DNA of 64,000 nt from UBA4363 sp002393965 (GCA_946542925.1 CAMNLA010000006.1:1-64000), one strand, 5' to 3'; counted from the first letter of the stretch, positions 28,101 to 37,099 are shown. Numbers and translations: made by a program. Notes: generated by a model from the sequence alone, not told the origin.

Positions 28101-28275
28101 ATGAAGAAGTAGAGGAAAAGGAATGGCGGAGCAACAGCGAACAGGAATCGGGGGCGGCAGGAGAGGAAAAGAAAAGGCAGAGACGTAGGGAAAGTTGAGG
28201 CAGAAAGAAAGGAATGGAAAGTGGCAAGAAAAGAAATGAAAGCAGGATGGGACGATGAGAAGTGAAAGACTGGGC
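28101..28275 (+). other. purine-rich tract
   Basis: The plus strand here is almost entirely A and G (long runs such as GAGGAAAAGAAAAGGCAG and GCAGAAAGAAAGGAATGG), unlike flanking DNA. It reads open in one frame from 28113 to a TGA at 28263, giving a very basic peptide. Whether it is translated, structural (triplex-prone) or a decayed gene is unknown. Confidence 0.5.
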
Positions 28276-28430
28276 TTATAGCCGCATTCTTAGTGGCAAC
28301 TATCCTCTTTAGGATTTTTCTCCCTTACGACTGCGGCAGGTTCTTGAAATTCCTGCTCACAGATGTGACGTGGTACGGCTTTAACGTCTGTATCATAATA
28401 ATCATAGTGGAACTGGCAATAAACAAATAG
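28236..28430 (+). pseudogene. cryptic hydrophobic reading frame interrupted by TGA
   Basis: From an ATG at 28236 the frame gives MKAGWDDEK, then TGA at 28263, then 54 sense codons to TAG at 28430. The second part is strongly hydrophobic: one segment from KTGLIAAFLVATILF and a second from NVCIIIIIVELAINK, with DCGRFLKFLLTDV between. A GTG at 28293 would give an intact 45-residue product. This may be a small membrane protein with an unusual start, a decayed gene, or chance. The frame ends 73 bp before the next gene on the same strand. Confidence 0.3.
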
Positions 28431-28503
28431 ACAGACTTTTAACAACCGTTTATATAGACAACTTATTCAGTTAAGACGCTCACTCTCTAATTAAGGCAAG
28501 GAT

Positions 28504-28944
28504 ATGGAAAAATGGGTTTTATTCATTGTCGGTGCACTGACAGGAATCGTCCTCACGATAGGGGGCCTGTTCTATTACCACACGTCTGGAGAATTCAACA
28601 CAGGCGAGGCGAGAAAGGATTCGACACTAAGCATGCAGAAACTGCCGCGCGGTGCCATCGTATTTGAGAAACCAGAACGAGCCTTTGAGGAGGAAACACT
28701 AAAAGTATCACGTACTGTTGCGAACCACACTGCACTCGTCACTGGAAAAGAAAAGGGGCAGGAATATCTGCTGACAAATGACGAGTCAAAATTCTATTAC
28801 GATAATGAAATCATTATTGTCCCAAGAGAAAAAATGCTGCAACAAATCGGTGTATATCATGGCAGTATCAGCACTGTGCCTATCGTAAGAATCACAGGGA
28901 AAGACACTTCCTCAAGGATACAACAAAACGAAATCCTCAAGTAA
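28504..28944 (+). CDS. single-pass membrane-anchored protein of unknown function
   Basis: A 146-residue protein with one N-terminal membrane segment (about 5-25, FIVGALTGIVLTIGGLFYY) and a soluble domain of about 120 residues, probably periplasmic. It has no Cys and no motif I recognise. The ATG at 28504 gives a normal signal-anchor start. It runs toward RNase R and ends 37 bp before it. The upstream 73 bp lack a clear promoter, so transcription could come from within the purine-rich or cryptic-frame region. Confidence 0.72.
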   Translation: MEKWVLFIVGALTGIVLTIGGLFYYHTSGEFNTGEARKDSTLSMQKLPRGAIVFEKPERAFEEETLKVSRTVANHTALVTGKEKGQEYLLTNDESKFYYDNEIIIVPREKMLQQIGVYHGSISTVPIVRITGKDTSSRIQQNEILK

Positions 28945-28981
28945 TAATCTTTTCCTCGTTCCACCTTCACACGAAAAGGCG

Positions 28982-31183
28982 TTAAAAGTTATCAGCAAGC
29001 GAAAAGTCCAGTTGTTTTTTCTCAAGATTAGTTTTGCTGACACGCACGGTGATCGGGTCGCCCAGTTGGAACTTGCGATGACGACGTTTGCCGACGAGAC
29101 AATAATTTTTCTCATCCAAGACGTAATAATCGTCGCCTAATTCCCGTACAGGAATCATTCCCTCGCACTTATTCTCGTTGATTTCGACATACACTCCCCA
29201 TTCTGTAATACCCGAAATGACTCCGTCAAATACTCGTCCTATCTGGCCGGACATAAATTCCACCTGCTTGTATTTAATAGATGCACGCTCTGCGCTAGCA
29301 GCCAACTGTTCCATGGCTGAACAATGATCACAAAGTTCCTCGCATTCATTCGCACTTACCGACTTTCCTCCCTGCAAATAACGTTCGAGCAGACGATGAA
29401 CCATCATATCAGGATAGCGGCGGATAGGAGAAGTGAAATGGGTGTAGAAGTCAAATGCCAACCCATAGTGACCTATGTTTGTGGTCGTATAAATTGCTTT
29501 TGCCATTGAACGCACTGCAACACTTTGGACCAAATTCGCTTCCGGTTTGCCGTCAACCTGAGCAAGCAAATCATTAAGAGAGCCTGATATGTCTGACGCT
29601 TTCCCTGTTGTCTTCAGACGATATCCAAACTTCCGCACAAAATCCGAAAAGGTCTTAAACTTCTGCGGGTCAGGAGAGTCATGCACACGATAGACAAAGG
29701 TTTTTGCCTTTTGTCCCTTGCCCGGTTTGCCGATATGAGTTGCCACCGTACGATTAGCAAGAAGCATGAACTCCTCAATGAGTTTGTTTGCATCCTTTGA
29801 TTCCTTAAAATAAACGGAAAGAGGTTTTCCTTTTTCATCTATTTCGAAACGGACTTCCGAACTCTCAAAAGAAATAGCGCCGTTACGAAAACGTCTTTCG
29901 CGCAGTTTTTTTGCGAGAGCATCTAGTTGCAGGATTTCGTGTCTCATATCCCCCTCTGCTCCTTCAATAATTTCCTGCGCCTCTTCGTAAGCGAACCGAC
30001 GGTCAGAACGAATGACGGTACGACAGATCTCGTATTGCTGCACATTTGCCTCATCATCCAATTCGAAAACCACAGAGAATGCCAACTTCTCTTCGTTCGG
30101 CCGCAAAGAACAAAGTTCGTTGCAGAGATGTTCGGGCAACATAGGAATCGTACGATCTACGAGATAGACAGACGTAGCACGTCGCTGAGCCTCTTCATCA
30201 ATAGGAGATCCTGGCGTCACATAATGTGTCACGTCGGCAATATGCACACCCACTTCCCAATGTCCATTATCCAGTCTTTGGATGGAGAGAGCATCATCGA
30301 AATCCTTTGCATCCCGAGGGTCGATAGTAAAAGTCGGCACAGAACGCATATCCCGACGTTTTGAGAACTCCTCTGGCGTAAGATCATCTTTGATTCGGTC
30401 CGCCGCCAATTCCAAAGCTTCCGGATATTTATAAGGGAGCCCAAATTCCGCCAGGATGGCATGCATCTCCGTATTGTTGTCACCTACGTTTCCGAGAATA
30501 TCTACGACTTCTCCTATGGGATTTCGGTCACTAATGCCCCACTCTACAATACGAACAATGGCCTTTTGTCCATCCTTTCCACCGTGAAGATTATCTACAG
30601 GGATGAAAATGTCGTTAGTCAGAATCTTGTTATCAACACGCAAGAAAGCATAGTTACGTGCGACCTGCAATACTCCGACAAAAGTATCCTGAGCGCGTTT
30701 GAGAATCTCTACTACTTCTCCCTCCGGTTCATGTCCGGGAGGCAACGCATAAAGGAAAACGCGCACTCGGTCATTGTTGAGAGCATGGCGCAATCTTCGT
30801 TCAGCAATGAATACAGGACTGCCACCATCATCGGGCAGAAGGTATGTTTTCCCGTTGGAACGACGATCAACAACTCCTTCGATGTATCCACTTCTGACAT
30901 TTAGTTTAAAGCGATTCGGTTCAACCTCGTCTACCACTTCCTGCAGGACCAATCCATCCAAAACGGAAGCCAGCAACTGCCGTTCTCCAGTAGTATGCAA
31001 AGCCAGCGCCGAAGCCAGTTGGCGGGGATTGAAAATCTTCTTGGGGTTTTCCTGCAGGACATCCATCAGACTCTGTGTCAACTGTTTTTTATTTAGTCGC
31101 TTTGCATTCTTCGTCTTCTGGAAGTTTACCGGACGGACGGAATGAGATCTGTCCGCACTGCGTTTCGTATCTTTTCGTTTCAT
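28982..31183 (-). CDS. rnr: ribonuclease R
   Basis: A 733-residue processive 3'-5' exoribonuclease able to degrade structured RNA. It has an N-terminal winged helix-like region (about 35-90), cold-shock RNA-binding domains, the RNB catalytic domain with TIDPRDAKDFDDALS carrying the essential Asp residues, and a C-terminal S1 domain (about 645-730, GVISGITEWGVYVEI). I start at the ATG at 31183 (MKRKDTKRSADRSH) since it gives a typical Lys/Arg-rich start; another in-frame start seven codons upstream exists. pnp, the other main 3' exonuclease, lies at the window end. Confidence 0.94.
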   Translation of the reverse strand: MKRKDTKRSADRSHSVRPVNFQKTKNAKRLNKKQLTQSLMDVLQENPKKIFNPRQLASALALHTTGERQLLASVLDGLVLQEVVDEVEPNRFKLNVRSGYIEGVVDRRSNGKTYLLPDDGGSPVFIAERRLRHALNNDRVRVFLYALPPGHEPEGEVVEILKRAQDTFVGVLQVARNYAFLRVDNKILTNDIFIPVDNLHGGKDGQKAIVRIVEWGISDRNPIGEVVDILGNVGDNNTEMHAILAEFGLPYKYPEALELAADRIKDDLTPEEFSKRRDMRSVPTFTIDPRDAKDFDDALSIQRLDNGHWEVGVHIADVTHYVTPGSPIDEEAQRRATSVYLVDRTIPMLPEHLCNELCSLRPNEEKLAFSVVFELDDEANVQQYEICRTVIRSDRRFAYEEAQEIIEGAEGDMRHEILQLDALAKKLRERRFRNGAISFESSEVRFEIDEKGKPLSVYFKESKDANKLIEEFMLLANRTVATHIGKPGKGQKAKTFVYRVHDSPDPQKFKTFSDFVRKFGYRLKTTGKASDISGSLNDLLAQVDGKPEANLVQSVAVRSMAKAIYTTTNIGHYGLAFDFYTHFTSPIRRYPDMMVHRLLERYLQGGKSVSANECEELCDHCSAMEQLAASAERASIKYKQVEFMSGQIGRVFDGVISGITEWGVYVEINENKCEGMIPVRELGDDYYVLDEKNYCLVGKRRHRKFQLGDPITVRVSKTNLEKKQLDFSLADNF

Positions 31184-31240
31184 AATGCCCTGTTTTCTTA
31201 TCAAGTTAAAACCTTATTATTCATGTATGATGTGGTTTTA

Positions 31241-31272
31241 CAAATATAGGAATAAAGAGAAGCGAACTCCAA
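31241..31272 (-). promoter_or_regulatory. Bacteroidota-type promoter of rnr
   Basis: On the minus strand: TTG (31270-31272, in a GTTG context), a 21-bp spacer and TATATTTG (31241-31248). The -7 box is a full match and the -33 keeps the TTG core. The start point would be near 31234, about 50 nt before the ATG. Confidence 0.65.
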
Positions 31273-31352
31273 CAGAAAACCCTTTTTTCGTCATGACGGC
31301 ATCCCAGTGTTATTTCCCAAGTTTTTCGCTAGATCTGAATAGCGTTTTTTCT

Positions 31353-31383
31353 TTTGTAAAACGAAATAAAAGAAGTATATTTG
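31353..31383 (+). promoter_or_regulatory. gyrB: Bacteroidota-type promoter of gyrB
   Basis: TTTG (31353-31356), a 19-bp spacer and TATATTTG (31376-31383) fully match the sigma-ABfr consensus. Transcription would start near 31390, leaving a leader of about 33 nt before the ATG at 31423. This also argues against the TTG at 31381 as the start codon, because that TTG lies inside the -7 box. Confidence 0.8.
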
Positions 31384-31422
31384 CTTGCTAAAAATCAAAT
31401 TTTTGAACGAAATATTCGAATC

Positions 31423-33384
31423 ATGAGCGAAGAGAAGAAGGAGCAGGAATACGGAGCCAACAGCATTCAAGTCTTAGAGGGTCTAGAAGCCGTACGCAAA
31501 CGCCCTGCGATGTATATTGGCGACATTGGCATTAAGGGACTTCATCATTTGGTTTCAGAAGTGGTGGATAATTCCATAGATGAAGCCATGGCTGGTTTCT
31601 GCAAGAATATCTCCGTAACAATTAATCCCGATAATTCCATTACCGTATCCGATGACGGACGAGGCATTCCGGTTGGCATGCATGAAAAAGAAAAGCGTTC
31701 GGCTCTGGAGGTTGTCATGACGGTATTGCATGCCGGAGGAAAATTCAACAAGAACAGTTACAAGGTCAGTGGCGGTCTTCATGGTGTCGGTGTTTCATGC
31801 GTCAATGCGCTCTCGGACCACATGCGTGTAGAAGTATGCCGAGACGGGAAACGATGGATGCAGGAATATTCAAAAGGAACGCCTCTATCCCCTGTAACAG
31901 AAATCGGGACTGCTGACCACACTGGAACAACGGTCACCTTCCATCCAGACCGCACCATTTTCAAAGACTATGTCTACCATTATGACCAGTTAGCAAGTCG
32001 TCTGCGAGAACTGGCCTATCTTAATGCCGGCATCCGGATCAAGCTAACAGACCTGAGAGACGGCCAGGAGAATGAACAGGAGACGAATGAGAGCAAGACG
32101 GGCAAAAAAGAAGAGGAATTTTTCTCAACTAACGGACTGAGTGAATTCGTTGCCTATATAGACGAAAACAGAGAACGATTGATTCCTCAGGTTATCCACA
32201 TCAACACAGACAAATACGGAACACCAGTTGAAGTGGCTATGATATATAACACGTCATACAGCGAGAACCTGCATTCCTTTGTCAACAACATCAACACCAT
32301 TGAACACGGAACGCACGTGGCAGGTTTCCGAACAGCACTGACACGTACCCTAAAGAAATATGCTGACGACCATAAAATGCTTGAGAAAGCCAAGGTTGAA
32401 ATCAGTGGCGATGACTTCCGCGAAGGCTTGACCGCCGTTATTTCCGTAAAAGTGGCAGAGCCACAATTCGAAGGGCAGACAAAAACAAAACTTGGGAATG
32501 ACGAGGTCAAGGGAATAGTAGATAAGGCGGTCGGTGAGGCCTTGACAAACTATCTCGAAGAGCACCCAACCGAGGCTAAAAGAATTGTCGAGAAAGTCGT
32601 ATTGGCAGCCTCTGCACGTCTGGCAGCACGGAAAGCACGCGAAAGCATACAGAGAAAGTCACCGCTCTCAGGAGGAGGACTTCCTGGAAAACTTGCAGAC
32701 TGCACAACAAAGGATCCAGCAGAAGCCGAGATTTTCCTTGTGGAGGGAGATTCGGCAGGCGGAACCGCCAAGCAAGGTCGTGACCGAATGTTCCAAGCCA
32801 TTCTGCCTTTACGCGGTAAGATCCTAAATGTAGAGAAAGCCCTTCAGCATAAAGTATTAGAGAGCGAACAGATTCGCAACATATACACCGCTTTGGGCGT
32901 AACCATCGGAACAGAAGAAGACTCGATGGCGCTAAACGATTCCAAATTACGTTATCACAAGATAATCGTCATGACCGATGCCGATGTGGACGGAAGCCAC
33001 ATAGCCACACTTATCATGACGTTCTTCTTTCGCCATATGAAGGACCTGATTGAAAAGGGGTACCTCTATATTGCCACTCCACCGCTGTATCTCTGCAAGA
33101 AAGGCAACAAACAAGAATACTGCTGGACAGAAGAGCAACGAATGTCATTCATTGAACAGAACGGAGATGGTTCGACCGTTCAGAGATACAAGGGTCTGGG
33201 AGAAATGAACAAAGAACAGTTGTGGGAGACGACAATGAATCCAGAGAATCGGACTTTAAAACAAGTAACTATTGAAGATGCCGCATCTGCAGACCGCATT
33301 TTCTCGATGTTGATGGGAGATGATGTCGAACCGAGACGAGTATTCATTGAGGAAAATGCCCGATACGCAAATATTGATGCCTAA
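31423..33384 (+). CDS. gyrB: DNA gyrase subunit B
   Basis: ATPase subunit of DNA gyrase, 653 residues. It opens with the typical NSIQVLEGLEAVRKRPAMYI, then the GHKL motifs (EVVDNSIDEAMAG, DDGRGIPVGMH), the GGLHGVGVSCVNALS lid, TOPRIM (VEGDSAGGTAKQGRDR; MTDADVDGSHI) and the C-terminal RYKGLGEMN block. The ATG at 31423 is chosen over an upstream TTG that overlaps the promoter. A GH16-like gene and a SIS-domain gene follow at 52 and 24 bp, so all three are probably on one transcript that ends at 35.48 kb. Confidence 0.97.
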   Translation: MSEEKKEQEYGANSIQVLEGLEAVRKRPAMYIGDIGIKGLHHLVSEVVDNSIDEAMAGFCKNISVTINPDNSITVSDDGRGIPVGMHEKEKRSALEVVMTVLHAGGKFNKNSYKVSGGLHGVGVSCVNALSDHMRVEVCRDGKRWMQEYSKGTPLSPVTEIGTADHTGTTVTFHPDRTIFKDYVYHYDQLASRLRELAYLNAGIRIKLTDLRDGQENEQETNESKTGKKEEEFFSTNGLSEFVAYIDENRERLIPQVIHINTDKYGTPVEVAMIYNTSYSENLHSFVNNINTIEHGTHVAGFRTALTRTLKKYADDHKMLEKAKVEISGDDFREGLTAVISVKVAEPQFEGQTKTKLGNDEVKGIVDKAVGEALTNYLEEHPTEAKRIVEKVVLAASARLAARKARESIQRKSPLSGGGLPGKLADCTTKDPAEAEIFLVEGDSAGGTAKQGRDRMFQAILPLRGKILNVEKALQHKVLESEQIRNIYTALGVTIGTEEDSMALNDSKLRYHKIIVMTDADVDGSHIATLIMTFFFRHMKDLIEKGYLYIATPPLYLCKKGNKQEYCWTEEQRMSFIEQNGDGSTVQRYKGLGEMNKEQLWETTMNPENRTLKQVTIEDAASADRIFSMLMGDDVEPRRVFIEENARYANIDA

Positions 33385-33436
33385 TAAGGTTACAACCATT
33401 ATCGATATTATATTCATTACTAATACTTAAAACACA

Positions 33437-34792
33437 ATGAATCTATTCTTCAAAAAACTCTTCGGAAAGCTTACGAAGACGGAAAAATTCGAGAAGGAGG
33501 AAGGACGCCTGCTAGCCGCATACAAGAGGTATTGCGACGTACAGACATCAGCAGAACTAAAGGAGTACACAGAACTCTTCCACATCGTAAAATCCGCAGC
33601 ATTCCAAGAGAAGAAAAAGACATTGCAAAATCGCAAATTCTCCGACACAGAAGAATATCGCGATGCTCGCAAGTACGAAAAACTTGAGAACAATGCCGAC
33701 GTAAAGCAATATTTTCAAACGTTGGTCAGTCCATCACTCAAGGAATACCTTGAATTTAAAAAGACTCCTGATTATGAAAAACTCGGGGATCCCAACATCT
33801 GGAAAACAGATGAACGGCTGAGCCAATTCAAGGCATATGAAAAGTCGGCAGAATTTAAAAATTTCGAACGATTGAACGGCTCATATATCATCAAAGAATA
33901 TGAGAAACTTCGTAATATTGTTACAACTGATGAATTCAAACAGAGAAAGGCTTTCTGGGAAAATAAAGATCGATGGAAAACCACAGAAGAGTACAAGCAG
34001 GAACAAAGATTCTATGAGCTCCAACGTACGGAAAGCATTTTATTCTATGAAAAAACAAACCCTAAAGAGTTCCAAAAACTAGACGAGTGGAAACTAACTT
34101 TTGAGGATACGTTTGATGGTAATACACTATCCAATCAATGGAGTCAAGGCAACTATCACAGAGCACAGTCTCTTAAACGAATCTACTCATTAGCAAACGA
34201 AAAACAAGCCACCACAGATGGGTCCAACGTACAGGTAACGAACAGCACGATGAATATCAATACGTTATCTGAACGCGTTAAGGGGCTTACATGGGATCCA
34301 TCAAAAGGCTTTTTCAGTAAAGAATTCGCATTTACGTCAGGCGCCGTGAATACCGGAGACTTTTTCCAACAACGTTACGGGAAAATACAGGCAAAGATTC
34401 GCATTGTAAACAAGAAAAGTGATGTAAGCCATGCCTTTTGGCTCGGTACAGACGGAAAACTACCGCACATCAACATTTTCGCCTATAACGGAAAAGAAAT
34501 CAGTGTTGGTCTCTGCACCTTACAAGGTAACGAAGTAAAAAAAGACCGCGATGTAATAAAAGGCATCTCTGCTGAGAACTATTACGTCTATACTTTGGAA
34601 TGGACTCCGCAGGAAATCGTCTGGAAAGTCAACAATATTACAGTAAAGAAAGTCAAGAATAACATATCAAGCGCAATGTATTTGGCTTTCAATTCCTTCA
34701 TCGGTCCAAACAATGAAGGAGGAAATGCCACAATGCAAGTTGAGTGGGTAAAAGCATATCTCCCTAAATCCATGGTAACAATCAAACACTAA
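33437..34792 (+). CDS. GH16-fold protein lacking catalytic residues, with N-terminal helical repeats
   Basis: A 451-residue protein in two halves. Residues about 20-210 are Lys/Glu/Tyr/Phe-rich and made of short helical repeats built on S/T-x-E-[FLY]-K-x-[YF] (SAELKEY 38-44, TEEYRDARKY 71-80, SPSLKEYLEF 98-107, TDEFKQRKAF 164-173, TEEYKQEQRF 183-192). Residues about 217-443 look like a GH16 laminarinase-type sandwich: TFEDTFDG at 221-228, AFWLGTDG at 333-340 and YTLEWTPQEIVWKVN near 385. The catalytic block E-I-D-x-x-E reads H344-I-N346-I-F-A349, so nucleophile, helper Asp and acid/base are all gone. It has no signal peptide. A carbohydrate- or protein-binding role is more likely than hydrolysis. 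Confidence 0.75.
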   Translation: MNLFFKKLFGKLTKTEKFEKEEGRLLAAYKRYCDVQTSAELKEYTELFHIVKSAAFQEKKKTLQNRKFSDTEEYRDARKYEKLENNADVKQYFQTLVSPSLKEYLEFKKTPDYEKLGDPNIWKTDERLSQFKAYEKSAEFKNFERLNGSYIIKEYEKLRNIVTTDEFKQRKAFWENKDRWKTTEEYKQEQRFYELQRTESILFYEKTNPKEFQKLDEWKLTFEDTFDGNTLSNQWSQGNYHRAQSLKRIYSLANEKQATTDGSNVQVTNSTMNINTLSERVKGLTWDPSKGFFSKEFAFTSGAVNTGDFFQQRYGKIQAKIRIVNKKSDVSHAFWLGTDGKLPHINIFAYNGKEISVGLCTLQGNEVKKDRDVIKGISAENYYVYTLEWTPQEIVWKVNNITVKKVKNNISSAMYLAFNSFIGPNNEGGNATMQVEWVKAYLPKSMVTIKH

Positions 34793-34816
34793 ATTTCTGA
34801 CTGAGAAGACCGAGGT

Positions 34817-35425
34817 ATGACAAACGAGGAAATCCGACAGTTACTACAGGACGAGGCGAAAGCCGTTCTTTCGCTTCCCATTACAGATCAATATCAAAAA
34901 GCTATTGATCTGATTGTAGAACAAGTCAACCATAAGGGGGGGAAACTCGTAGCGAGCGGAATGGGCAAAGCAGGACAGATAGCCATGAACATTTCCACCA
35001 CTTTCAGTTCCACCGGAACGCCTTCTGTATTTCTACACCCTAGCGAAGCCCAACATGGAGATCTTGGCCTACTTCAAAAAAACGACATACTACTTGTTGT
35101 TTCCAACTCGGGAAAGACACGTGAAATAATCGAGTTAATACAATTGGCACGTGGATTGAAACCAGATATTAAATTTATTCTGATCACAGGTAACCCGAAT
35201 GGCGAATTGGTAAAAGATGCCGATGCAGTACTCCTTACCGGCAATCCTCCCGAAGTCTGTGCGTTAGGACTTGCCCCAACAACATCAACAACCATGATGA
35301 CAGTCATAGGAGACATCCTTGTTGTCGGGACAATGAAACAAATTCATTTTTCTTATGAAGAGTATGCCAAACGTCACCACGGAGGGTATCTTGGGCAAAA
35401 GTCAAGGGAGAATAGTCAGAAATAA
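34817..35425 (+). CDS. SIS-domain sugar-phosphate isomerase (KpsF/GutQ-like, no CBS pair)
   Basis: A 202-residue SIS protein resembling the N-terminal half of D-arabinose-5-phosphate isomerases: VASGMGKAGQIA at about 46-57, FLHPSEAQHGDLG at about 77-89 and VVSNSGKTREI at about 98-108. Full-length KpsF/KdsD has about 320-330 residues with two CBS domains; these are absent, and a terminator follows directly, so this is a natural short form. It may make arabinose-5-phosphate for Kdo, or act on another ketose phosphate. It is 24 bp after the GH16-like gene. Confidence 0.85.
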   Translation: MTNEEIRQLLQDEAKAVLSLPITDQYQKAIDLIVEQVNHKGGKLVASGMGKAGQIAMNISTTFSSTGTPSVFLHPSEAQHGDLGLLQKNDILLVVSNSGKTREIIELIQLARGLKPDIKFILITGNPNGELVKDADAVLLTGNPPEVCALGLAPTTSTTMMTVIGDILVVGTMKQIHFSYEEYAKRHHGGYLGQKSRENSQK

Positions 35426-35454
35426 ATCGGACAAAACCTATTAAAAACAAGAGT

Positions 35455-35490
35455 CAGGCTGATCAGGGAAATGATCAGCCTGTTTTATTT
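35455..35490 (+). terminator. strong intrinsic terminator closing the gyrB operon
   Basis: A perfect 11-bp stem CAGGCTGATCA / TGATCAGCCTG (35455-35465 and 35472-35482) with loop GGGAAA is followed by TTTTATTTATTT. It lies between the convergent SIS gene and the S41 protease gene and is likely to act for the plus strand; the minus side is less T-rich. Confidence 0.88.
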
Positions 35491-37099
35491 ATTTCGAGTT
35501 CTTCGTTTCTATCCCTTTCTGAAAAATCTGTTCATATGCGCCTGAAGTAGCAAGTAATTCGATTGCCTTTTGATAGATTTCGGAGTACTCGTTATGGACA
35601 CGATAAAAACCTTCTTCTCCATATAATCTTCTTGCAAAAAAGGACTTAAGATTATTTTCAATCAAACGTCGAGAACGAAGAAACGAATATTCGTCATATT
35701 TCAGTTCCTCTTGTTCTCCTGCCTCAACAAGGCCTTTGAGAATATCATCTGGAATCACAAAATCTCTTAAAAAGTCAGAAACAAGAGGGTATTTACTTTT
35801 CCATATCTTTTCATTCTTATCTACAATCTGCGCTGAATATGATTGAAGGATGCCTCCACCAATCAATTTAGAAAGATAGATGGAAGTTTCTGAAGTGTCA
35901 ATAGGGACATAATAATCCGGCATTATACCGCCTCCTCCATAGACGATCCGACCCATCTTCAATGTTTTATATTTCAAGGAATCTGGGAAATGAATACTGT
36001 CAGCTGAAGTGAGTTCACCTCGATTATAACGATCAATGGCGTCCTGTTTGTATTTCTGCAGTCCCTCTTTATACGGACGTTGAATGCAACGCCCTGACGG
36101 TATATAGTATCGGGCAACAGTCAATCTCATCTCTGCTCCATCACTCAAAGGAATCGGCTGCTGAACCAACCCTTTCCCAAAAGTACGGCGTCCTACAATG
36201 ACTGCTCTGTCAAGATCCTGCATTGAACCCGCAAGAATTTCGGCAGCAGAAGCTGTGGACCCATCCACCAAAAAAACGATGCGACCTTTTGTAAACATGC
36301 CCCCGTGGCTTGCCGAATAGGTCTTAGATATGTGTCTTCCTTTTGTAATAAGTACATTCGTGTTTTCGTCAATGAAATCATCGGCAATATCTATCGCTTG
36401 ATTCAGATAACCTCCACCATTAGATTCAAGGTCAAAAACAAGATCTGTCATACCCTCCCTTTGAAGTTTTCTCATGGCCTGTTTGAACTCCTCGTATGTT
36501 GTTTCTGAAAAACGAACTAATTTAATATACCCTACTGTAGGAGAAACCATAAACGAAGCCGCCACACTATAAAGAGGAATCTTATCACGAACAATACGGA
36601 AAGTAAGCAATTCACGCTGTCCGCTTCGCTTAACCCTAACCGTAACTGCGGTTCCTTTCTTCCCTCTCAGCCGTTTCATTACATCAACAGAACTCATCTT
36701 TACACCCGCAATTATCGAGTCATCGACCATCACTATACGGTCTCCGGCAAGGAGTCCCACTCTCTCTGACGGACCTCCAGGGATGACAGCCTCAACATGC
36801 AAGGTATCCTTAAGCATAATAAACTGTACACCTATTCCCTCAAAATTACCGACCAAAGGCTCATTGGCCTTTGCCTTCTCATCCTTATTAATATAAACTG
36901 AATGAGGGTCAAGATTTTCGAGCATTCCGATGATGGCATTTTCCGTCACCTTGTCTTCGTTTACAGTGTCAACATACATGCCGATAATCTTACCCCTTGC
37001 TTCCCAGAAACGCTGCAATTGTCGTGCGTCAGACGTACGGTCGGACCAAACGTATACACTAATCAGCAAGAATAATAATACCGCTAATTTCCTTTTCAT
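35489..37099 (-). CDS. S41 family C-terminal processing peptidase
   Basis: A 536-residue periplasmic serine protease of the CtpA/Prc type. Signal peptide about 1-19, N-terminal helical segment with DPHSVYI at 64-70, PDZ domain about 85-165 (GIGVQF, GGPSERVGLLAGDRI), S41 catalytic core with FDLESNGGG at about 222-230, nucleophile Ser284 (GSTASAAE) and general base Lys309 (TFGKG). Such enzymes cut proteins at nonpolar C-termini and affect wall hydrolase turnover. It starts 44 bp after the alcohol dehydrogenase gene. Confidence 0.94.
   Translation of the reverse strand: MKRKLAVLLFLLISVYVWSDRTSDARQLQRFWEARGKIIGMYVDTVNEDKVTENAIIGMLENLDPHSVYINKDEKAKANEPLVGNFEGIGVQFIMLKDTLHVEAVIPGGPSERVGLLAGDRIVMVDDSIIAGVKMSSVDVMKRLRGKKGTAVTVRVKRSGQRELLTFRIVRDKIPLYSVAASFMVSPTVGYIKLVRFSETTYEEFKQAMRKLQREGMTDLVFDLESNGGGYLNQAIDIADDFIDENTNVLITKGRHISKTYSASHGGMFTKGRIVFLVDGSTASAAEILAGSMQDLDRAVIVGRRTFGKGLVQQPIPLSDGAEMRLTVARYYIPSGRCIQRPYKEGLQKYKQDAIDRYNRGELTSADSIHFPDSLKYKTLKMGRIVYGGGGIMPDYYVPIDTSETSIYLSKLIGGGILQSYSAQIVDKNEKIWKSKYPLVSDFLRDFVIPDDILKGLVEAGEQEELKYDEYSFLRSRRLIENNLKSFFARRLYGEEGFYRVHNEYSEIYQKAIELLATSGAYEQIFQKGIETKNSK

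Noticed and set aside
31381..31422. TTG start giving gyrB 14 extra residues
   Set aside because: The TTG is part of the -7 box, so it lies upstream of the predicted transcription start; the ATG at 31423 gives the usual GyrB N-terminus.
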